From contig JAKADW010000065.1 of the NCBI GenBank assembly GCA_021820165.1, forward strand, positions 1 through 8,969: 8,969 nt of DNA, read 5' to 3'. This DNA comes from Bacillota bacterium (GTDB lineage: Bacteria; Bacillota_E; Sulfobacillia; Sulfobacillales; Sulfobacillaceae). Both the position numbers and the translations under genes were made by a program. Below the pieces are notes generated by a model. It was not told the origin of the DNA, ran no database searches, and saw only the letters and a list, made by a program, of their open reading frames with translations. Positions 4,749 to 8,969 of the stretch are shown piece after piece. The number at the start of each line of letters is the position of its first letter. Within the stretch, counting starts at the first letter, position 1.

Positions 4749-7436
4749 TTGGCTGCCCTATGGCATACCCTGAAACCCGACGAGGCGCTTATTCAGCTTC
4801 GGTCGGACGGCGAACGGGGCTTGGCCCCCCAGGAAGCGGAGCGGCGTTTGGACGAGGATGGCCCCAACGCTTTAAAAGAGGCCCGGAAGACCTCGCCCGT
4901 GGAAATCTTTATCGCCCAGTTTAAAGACTTCATGGTGATGGTCCTGTTGGCCGCGACCGTGATTTCGTTTCTATTAGGTGAGACCGGAGACGGTATTACC
5001 ATTGTCGCGATTGTGATTATGAATGCGGTGTTGGGGTTTATGCAGGAGTACCGGGCGGAGAAGTCAGTCGAGACATTACGGGCCTTGACAGCCCCGGAAG
5101 CACGGGTGGTTCGGGGTGGTGAACTCATGGAGATTCCCGCACGAGATTTGGTGCCCGGTGACCTTATCGAGTTGGAAGCGGGCGATCGGGTTCCCGCTGA
5201 CTGTCGATTGATTGTCCAAGCGGGGCTGGAAACCGAGGAGGCGGCCCTAACCGGCGAATCTACCTCGGTTAAGAAAAGTCTTGGGGACATTGCGGATCCC
5301 GAGGCACCATTGGCCGAGCGCGTCAACATGGTGTTCATGGGGACCACCGTTTCGCGGGGCCGGGCGCGCGCTCTTGTCACCGCCACCGGGATGGCCACCG
5401 AAATGGGAACAATTGCCCACTTAATCCGTGAAGCGGTCGAGGATCAAACTCCCTTGCAGCGGAGGTTGGAGCAACTGGGACGGGTTTTAGTCATTTTGTC
5501 CCTCTTGATCGTAGGGGTCGTGGTGGTCACTGGGCTCTTGCGCGGCGAGCCCCTCTATCAGATGTTTCTGACCGGCGTTAGCTTGGCGGTGGCCGCCATC
5601 CCTGAGGGCCTGCCGGCCATCGTGACTATCGCGCTCGCCCTCGGCGTTCAGCGGATGATTCGGGCCCACGCCATTGTGCGGCGACTCCCGGCTGTGGAGA
5701 CGCTGGGCTGTACGACCGTGATTTGCTCGGATAAGACCGGAACCCTGACCCGAAATCAAATGACGGTGACGGATATATGGGTCAATGGTCAACGCATGAG
5801 ACGCGACCTGGATGGCTCGGGATTCCTAAAAGCCGAGGGCAAGGCCCGGGGGGCCATGGAGCATCTCCTTAGAGGGGCGGCATTATGCAATAATGCCCGC
5901 CTGGCCAGGGAAGGCGGCTCGTCCGATGCCGAGGGCCAAGGCGACCCCACGGAACTCGCCTTGCTTGCCGCGGCGCTGGACGTTGGTCAAAAACCGTCGG
6001 CGTTGGCCCGGCAATACGCGCGTGTTGGGGAAATACCCTTTGAGTCAGAGCGGCAACGCATGGCGGTGGCCGTCAAGAATCCTGCCAACCAGTCAATGGT
6101 CTACGTCAAGGGTGCGGCCGACGTCCTTCTTCCGCGGTGCCGATTTATCGAACTCGACGGCCAGGTCCTACCGCTTGACGAGGGGCGGCGCCGGGAAGTC
6201 ATGTTGGCAAATGACGCCATGGCGGAAGACGCCTTGCGCGTGCTCTTAGTCGCCTATCGTCCGCTACGGGCTAACGAGGACCCGGAAGGCTGGGAGAGTG
6301 AACTCATCGCATTGGGGCTCACAGGAATGATTGATCCGCCGCGGCCTGAGGCGATGGAGGCGGTTCGGCACGCTCATCGCGCAGGGGTCCGGACGGTGAT
6401 GATTACCGGTGACCATCCTAATACGGCAAAGGCTATCGCGCGGCAACTGGGCATGCTGCAATCGGACGATGAGGTGGTGACCGGGCGGCAGTTGGACCAG
6501 CTGAGCGAAGAAGAACTCATCGAGCGTGTGGATCGGATTCGGGTTTATGCCCGCGTGTCGCCGCCTCATAAGCTTCGCGTGGTGCGGGCCTGGAAATCCC
6601 GAGGTCAGGTGGTGGCGATGACCGGGGATGGGGTAAATGATGCACCCGCCGTCAAGGAGGCTGACATTGGTGTGGCCATGGGTATGACTGGAACCGATGT
6701 CACCAAGGAAGCCTCCGCCATGATCCTCACAGACGACAATTTTGCCACCATCGTGCGGGCCATTGAGGAGGGCCGGGCCATTTACGACAATATCCGCAAA
6801 TTTATCCGCTATCTCTTGTCCTGCAACGTGGGCGAAGTGCTTGTCATGTTCTTAGCTGCCTTTATGGGCTTGCCTCTGCCGCTATTGCCGATTCAAATTC
6901 TCTTTGTGAACTTGGTGACTGATGGGCTGCCGGCGATGGCCCTTGGCATCGACCCGCCCGCACCCGGGGTGATGGACCGGCCACCGCGCCCACCTAGCGA
7001 GTCAATTTTCGCGCGGGGACTCGGCACAAAAATCGCCTTCCGTGGTATTTTGATTGGTGTCAGCACCTTAGCCGTGTTCGCACTGTCTTTGGGCCCTTGG
7101 GGTCTTGGTCTTCGCGAAGCTCGCAGCATGGCCTTGGCCACGCTTATCTTGAGCCAGTTGCTTCATGTGTTTGATGCCCGAGCGGAGGACCGCAGCTTTC
7201 TGGAAGTGGGTCTTTTGTCCAATCCTTGGGCGGTCCTGGCGGTCCTCTCGTCCATCGGCATGTTGCTGGCTGTTATCTATATCCCGTGGCTTTCGCAGCT
7301 TTTCAAAACCGACCCCTTGGCTCTCGGTGATTGGCTGATTGTGTTTTTGGCGTCGGGATTTGTGCAGCTCTTGGCGGCCGTCCGCGATGTGGTATTGCGG
7401 CCCCTCAGGCGCGTCATGCGGGCACCAGCCCGATAG
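4749..7436 (+). CDS. P-type IIA cation-transporting ATPase, probably Ca2+
   Basis: An 895-residue SERCA-like membrane pump that couples ATP hydrolysis to export of a divalent cation, most likely Ca2+ (Mn2+ is possible). The order is cation-ATPase N domain (about 1-50), M1-M2 (57-97), actuator loop with TGES (168-171), M3-M4 (244-301) with IPEGLP, and phosphorylation site CSDKTGTLT with Asp328. Next come the nucleotide domain with FESERQRM (431) and KGAAD (Lys454), TGDHP (553-557), TGDGVNDAP (625-633), then M5-M10 (684-878). By alignment to SERCA, the transport-site residues Glu286 (E309), Asn693 (N768), Glu696 (E771), Asn721 (N796), Thr724 (T799) and Asp725 (D800) are kept, while the E908 position in M8 is Gln803. 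There are no N-terminal heavy-metal domains or CPC motif, which excludes the copper/zinc P1B class. The start is TTG. dapF follows after 15 nt on the same strand. Confidence 0.93.
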   Translation: MAALWHTLKPDEALIQLRSDGERGLAPQEAERRLDEDGPNALKEARKTSPVEIFIAQFKDFMVMVLLAATVISFLLGETGDGITIVAIVIMNAVLGFMQEYRAEKSVETLRALTAPEARVVRGGELMEIPARDLVPGDLIELEAGDRVPADCRLIVQAGLETEEAALTGESTSVKKSLGDIADPEAPLAERVNMVFMGTTVSRGRARALVTATGMATEMGTIAHLIREAVEDQTPLQRRLEQLGRVLVILSLLIVGVVVVTGLLRGEPLYQMFLTGVSLAVAAIPEGLPAIVTIALALGVQRMIRAHAIVRRLPAVETLGCTTVICSDKTGTLTRNQMTVTDIWVNGQRMRRDLDGSGFLKAEGKARGAMEHLLRGAALCNNARLAREGGSSDAEGQGDPTELALLAAALDVGQKPSALARQYARVGEIPFESERQRMAVAVKNPANQSMVYVKGAADVLLPRCRFIELDGQVLPLDEGRRREVMLANDAMAEDALRVLLVAYRPLRANEDPEGWESELIALGLTGMIDPPRPEAMEAVRHAHRAGVRTVMITGDHPNTAKAIARQLGMLQSDDEVVTGRQLDQLSEEELIERVDRIRVYARVSPPHKLRVVRAWKSRGQVVAMTGDGVNDAPAVKEADIGVAMGMTGTDVTKEASAMILTDDNFATIVRAIEEGRAIYDNIRKFIRYLLSCNVGEVLVMFLAAFMGLPLPLLPIQILFVNLVTDGLPAMALGIDPPAPGVMDRPPRPPSESIFARGLGTKIAFRGILIGVSTLAVFALSLGPWGLGLREARSMALATLILSQLLHVFDARAEDRSFLEVGLLSNPWAVLAVLSSIGMLLAVIYIPWLSQLFKTDPLALGDWLIVFLASGFVQLLAAVRDVVLRPLRRVMRAPAR

Positions 7437-7438
7437 GG

Positions 7439-7445
7439 AAAGGAG
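7439..7445 (+). promoter_or_regulatory. Ribosome binding site for the GTG start of dapF
   Basis: AAAGGAG sits 6 nt before GTG at 7452, beginning 2 nt after the ATPase stop. It supports the GTG start and operonic reading with the ATPase. Confidence 0.8.
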
Positions 7446-7451
7446 ACTCTC

Positions 7452-8285
7452 GTGCGGCGAACCTTTTGGAAGATGCATGGATTAGGCAACGATTATCTCT
7501 ATTTCGATGCTCGCACGTCAGACGCGCGGGCAGAGGATTGGTCGGCGCTAGCGCGGAGCATCTGCGACCGCCACTTTGGGGTGGGGGCGGATGGGATTAT
7601 TCTCATCGGCGCTCATCCGGAAGTGGATGCGACCATGCGTATCTTCAACGCCGACGGCAGCGAATCAGAAATGTGTGGAAACGGGTTGCGGGCCTTGGCT
7701 AAATGGCTCTATGACCGGGGCCTCGCTGGGGCCCAGCAGACCATTCTTACCGGTGCCGGCCGGCTTTATCCAGAGGTGGTGGAGACGGTCCAAGGGAAAG
7801 CCAAGACAATCCGCGTCAACATGGGGGTGCCCCGCTTTGAGGCCGACAATCTCGGGGGCTCTTTCTGGGAAGAAGAGATCCAAGTGCGGGAATCCACCTT
7901 TGTTGCCAGCGCCGTCTCCATGGGGAATCCTCACTTAGTGATTTTCGGACCCCGATGGGACGAAAAGACCATGGCTCAGTGGGGTCCGCTATTGGAAAAC
8001 CATCCGCACTTCCCGAACCGGATTAATGTCCATTCGGCAGAAGTTATGGGGAAAGATGAGATCCACATGCGCCACTGGGAACGAGGAGCCGGACTGACGC
8101 TAGCCTGCGGAACGGGGGTGGCGGGGACAGCGGCTGTTGCCATCCGCCTCGGTCGGGTCGCGTCACCGGTAGCGGTGGAGGTTCCCGGTGGGCACCTGGT
8201 GGTGGAGTGGGCGGGCTCGTCCGCCCCGGTTTACTTGACGGGTCCCGCCGAAGAAGTGTTCGAAGGCTTGTATCCTGTGGATTGA
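7452..8285 (+). CDS. dapF: Diaminopimelate epimerase
   Basis: Cofactor-independent racemase that converts LL-diaminopimelate to meso-diaminopimelate, the direct precursor of lysine and the cross-linking residue of many peptidoglycans. The product has 277 residues, the normal family length. The N terminus FWKMHGLGNDYLYFD is typical. Catalytic Cys75 lies in ESEMCGNGLRALAKWL and catalytic Cys219 in RGAGLTLACGTGVAGTAAVA, the thiol pair that acts as base and acid in the two-base mechanism. FNADGSE (65-71), MGNPHLVIF (157-165) and the Glu210-Arg211 pair complete the substrate site. The start is GTG. No other dap gene is adjacent; instead the gene follows the cation ATPase by 15 nt, so it is probably co-transcribed with it. 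Transcription should end at the hairpin 18 nt downstream. Confidence 0.97.
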   Translation: MRRTFWKMHGLGNDYLYFDARTSDARAEDWSALARSICDRHFGVGADGIILIGAHPEVDATMRIFNADGSESEMCGNGLRALAKWLYDRGLAGAQQTILTGAGRLYPEVVETVQGKAKTIRVNMGVPRFEADNLGGSFWEEEIQVRESTFVASAVSMGNPHLVIFGPRWDEKTMAQWGPLLENHPHFPNRINVHSAEVMGKDEIHMRHWERGAGLTLACGTGVAGTAAVAIRLGRVASPVAVEVPGGHLVVEWAGSSAPVYLTGPAEEVFEGLYPVD

Positions 8286-8294
8286 AGGGTGTGG

Positions 8295-8918
8295 CTATTG
8301 GGGCGACGGCGATTCTCGCCGCCGCTTTTTTCGACGCTCATAGAGATACCAGAGGACTAAGAGTACCACCAATCCAATGATGACAGGCACCTCGTAGTGT
8401 TTGGTTGCCATCAGAGCGCGAGCTACGTGCGGTCCTAGGATATAACCGACGGTTACCGCTAATAGGGCCCAAATGAGAGATCCTGCCACGGTATAGAGTA
8501 AAAAGCGCCAATAGGGCATCTCGAACAGCCCAGCAGGATAAGAGATAACGGCGCGGACCCCAGAAATGATGCGGCCAATCAGGACCACAATGTCTCCGCG
8601 CTTTTTAAAGTAGTTTTCCCAATAGGCGAGGCGCTCGGGGGTACGGAACAAAAAGCGAAAGTATTTTAGCATGACGCGCCGCCCGCCTAGCCGGGCGAGC
8701 CAATAGGCGCCTGTGGCGCCGACGGTACTGCCGGCGACCGCCATGAATATCACCAGGGGGTAGCTAAAACGGTGATCCCAGATGAGATATCCTGAAAACA
8801 ACAGAATAATCTCGTCCGGGCTGGGGAACCCGAAGCATTCCACGAGCAGGACTAGAAAAATGGCTATAACACCGATGTGATGCAGTAGGCCGGTCACGGA
8901 GTTGAATAGCGTTAGCAA
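8295..8918 (-). CDS. DedA-family inner-membrane protein
   Basis: A 207-residue polytopic membrane protein of the DedA/SNARE-associated (VTT) family. The family motif near the N terminus is VECFGFPSPDEIILLFSGYL (26-45), with Glu27 and the Asp35-Glu36 pair in the first re-entrant helix. The second conserved block is LIGRIISGVRAVISYPAG (113-130), with Arg116 and Arg122, in the place of the usual FGRF.PG.R. Hydrophobic stretches lie at about 12-28, 36-46, 53-75, 110-128, 138-161 and 178-193, followed by a very basic tail, YERRKKRRRES. Family members have been shown to recycle undecaprenyl phosphate and to support proton-motive-force and membrane homeostasis; which applies here is not determined. 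The start is TTG at 8918, supported by AGAGGAGAG (minus strand 8924-8932) with a 7-nt gap. The gene converges on dapF with only 9 nt between stop codons. Confidence 0.92.
   Translation of the reverse strand: MLTLFNSVTGLLHHIGVIAIFLVLLVECFGFPSPDEIILLFSGYLIWDHRFSYPLVIFMAVAGSTVGATGAYWLARLGGRRVMLKYFRFLFRTPERLAYWENYFKKRGDIVVLIGRIISGVRAVISYPAGLFEMPYWRFLLYTVAGSLIWALLAVTVGYILGPHVARALMATKHYEVPVIIGLVVLLVLWYLYERRKKRRRESPSPQ
8303..8331 (+). terminator. Intrinsic terminator of the ATPase-dapF transcript
   Basis: GCGACGGCGA (8303-8312) pairs with TCGCCGCCGC (8316-8325), a 10-bp GC-rich stem with one A-C mismatch and a TTC loop, followed by six T residues (8326-8331). It starts 18 nt after the dapF stop. 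It lies entirely within the 3' coding end of the DedA gene on the other strand, where it encodes part of the basic tail. Confidence 0.88.
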
Positions 8919-8923
8919 ACAAG

Positions 8924-8932
8924 CTCTCCTCT
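8924..8932 (-). promoter_or_regulatory. Ribosome binding site that supports the TTG start of the DedA gene
   Basis: On the minus strand this reads AGAGGAGAG, whose AGGAG core ends 7 nt before TTG at 8918. Confidence 0.75.
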
Positions 8933-8941
8933 ATGGGAATT

Positions 8942-8954
8942 CGGGTGTCACCCG
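8942..8954. promoter_or_regulatory. Perfect 13-nt inverted repeat upstream of the DedA gene
   Basis: CGGGTG-T-CACCCG is centred 30 nt upstream of the DedA start, just outside its ribosome binding site. It could be an operator or a hairpin in the leader mRNA. The window ends 15 nt further on, so no promoter or upstream gene can be judged. Confidence 0.3.
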
Positions 8955-8969
8955 GTCGATAATGGGCTC

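Noticed and set aside
4543..4773. 76-codon ORF starting TTG at 4543 between proB and the ATPase
   Set aside because: Its start directly abuts GGGGAG with no spacing, it runs into the ATPase coding sequence in another frame, and the 4550 ATG in a different frame makes better use of the same ribosome binding site.
4793..5398. 201-codon minus-strand ORF antisense to the ATPase
   Set aside because: It is a shadow frame of the ATPase gene, whose TGES and other motifs are intact on the plus strand; the antisense product has no domain.

Overview
The window (about 9 kb, moderately GC-rich) looks like chromosomal core sequence from a Gram-positive bacterium of the Firmicutes type. The reasons are strong AAAGGAG/AGGAGG ribosome binding sites 5-7 nt before most genes, frequent TTG and GTG starts, a glutamate 5-kinase without a PUA domain, and tightly packed short operons. 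A Sulfobacillus-like acidophile is my best guess, from general impression only; no taxonomic marker gene is present.

Layout. On the minus strand, reading right to left from about 4466, come proB (glutamate 5-kinase) and proA (gamma-glutamyl phosphate reductase), which overlap by 23 nt. Next is a 650-nt stretch without a confident gene. Then come a metallo-beta-lactamase-fold hydrolase and a HAD-family hydrolase joined by a 4-nt ATGA overlap. The first 160 nt hold only an open frame on the plus strand that may be the tail of a convergent gene.

On the plus strand, starting from the intergenic region divergent from proB, lie a candidate 39-codon gene, a P-type IIA cation (probably Ca2+) ATPase and dapF (diaminopimelate epimerase), 15 nt apart from the ATPase. 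dapF is followed by a clear intrinsic terminator that lies inside the 3' end of the convergent gene for a DedA-family membrane protein on the minus strand.

Function. proB and proA carry out the first two steps of proline synthesis from glutamate. DapF makes meso-diaminopimelate for peptidoglycan and lysine. DedA proteins are linked to recycling of the undecaprenyl-phosphate carrier and to membrane homeostasis. The ATPase exports or sequesters divalent cations. The hydrolase pair has no assignable substrate.

Most of the window is ordinary core metabolism, and I see no CRISPR array, tRNA, rRNA, intact insertion sequence or defence system. The items worth a second look are the small ORF at 4550-4669 with an ideal ribosome binding site, the unexplained 1816-2473 gap, the terminator embedded in the DedA reading frame, and substitutions at conserved sites in ProB and the ATPase.
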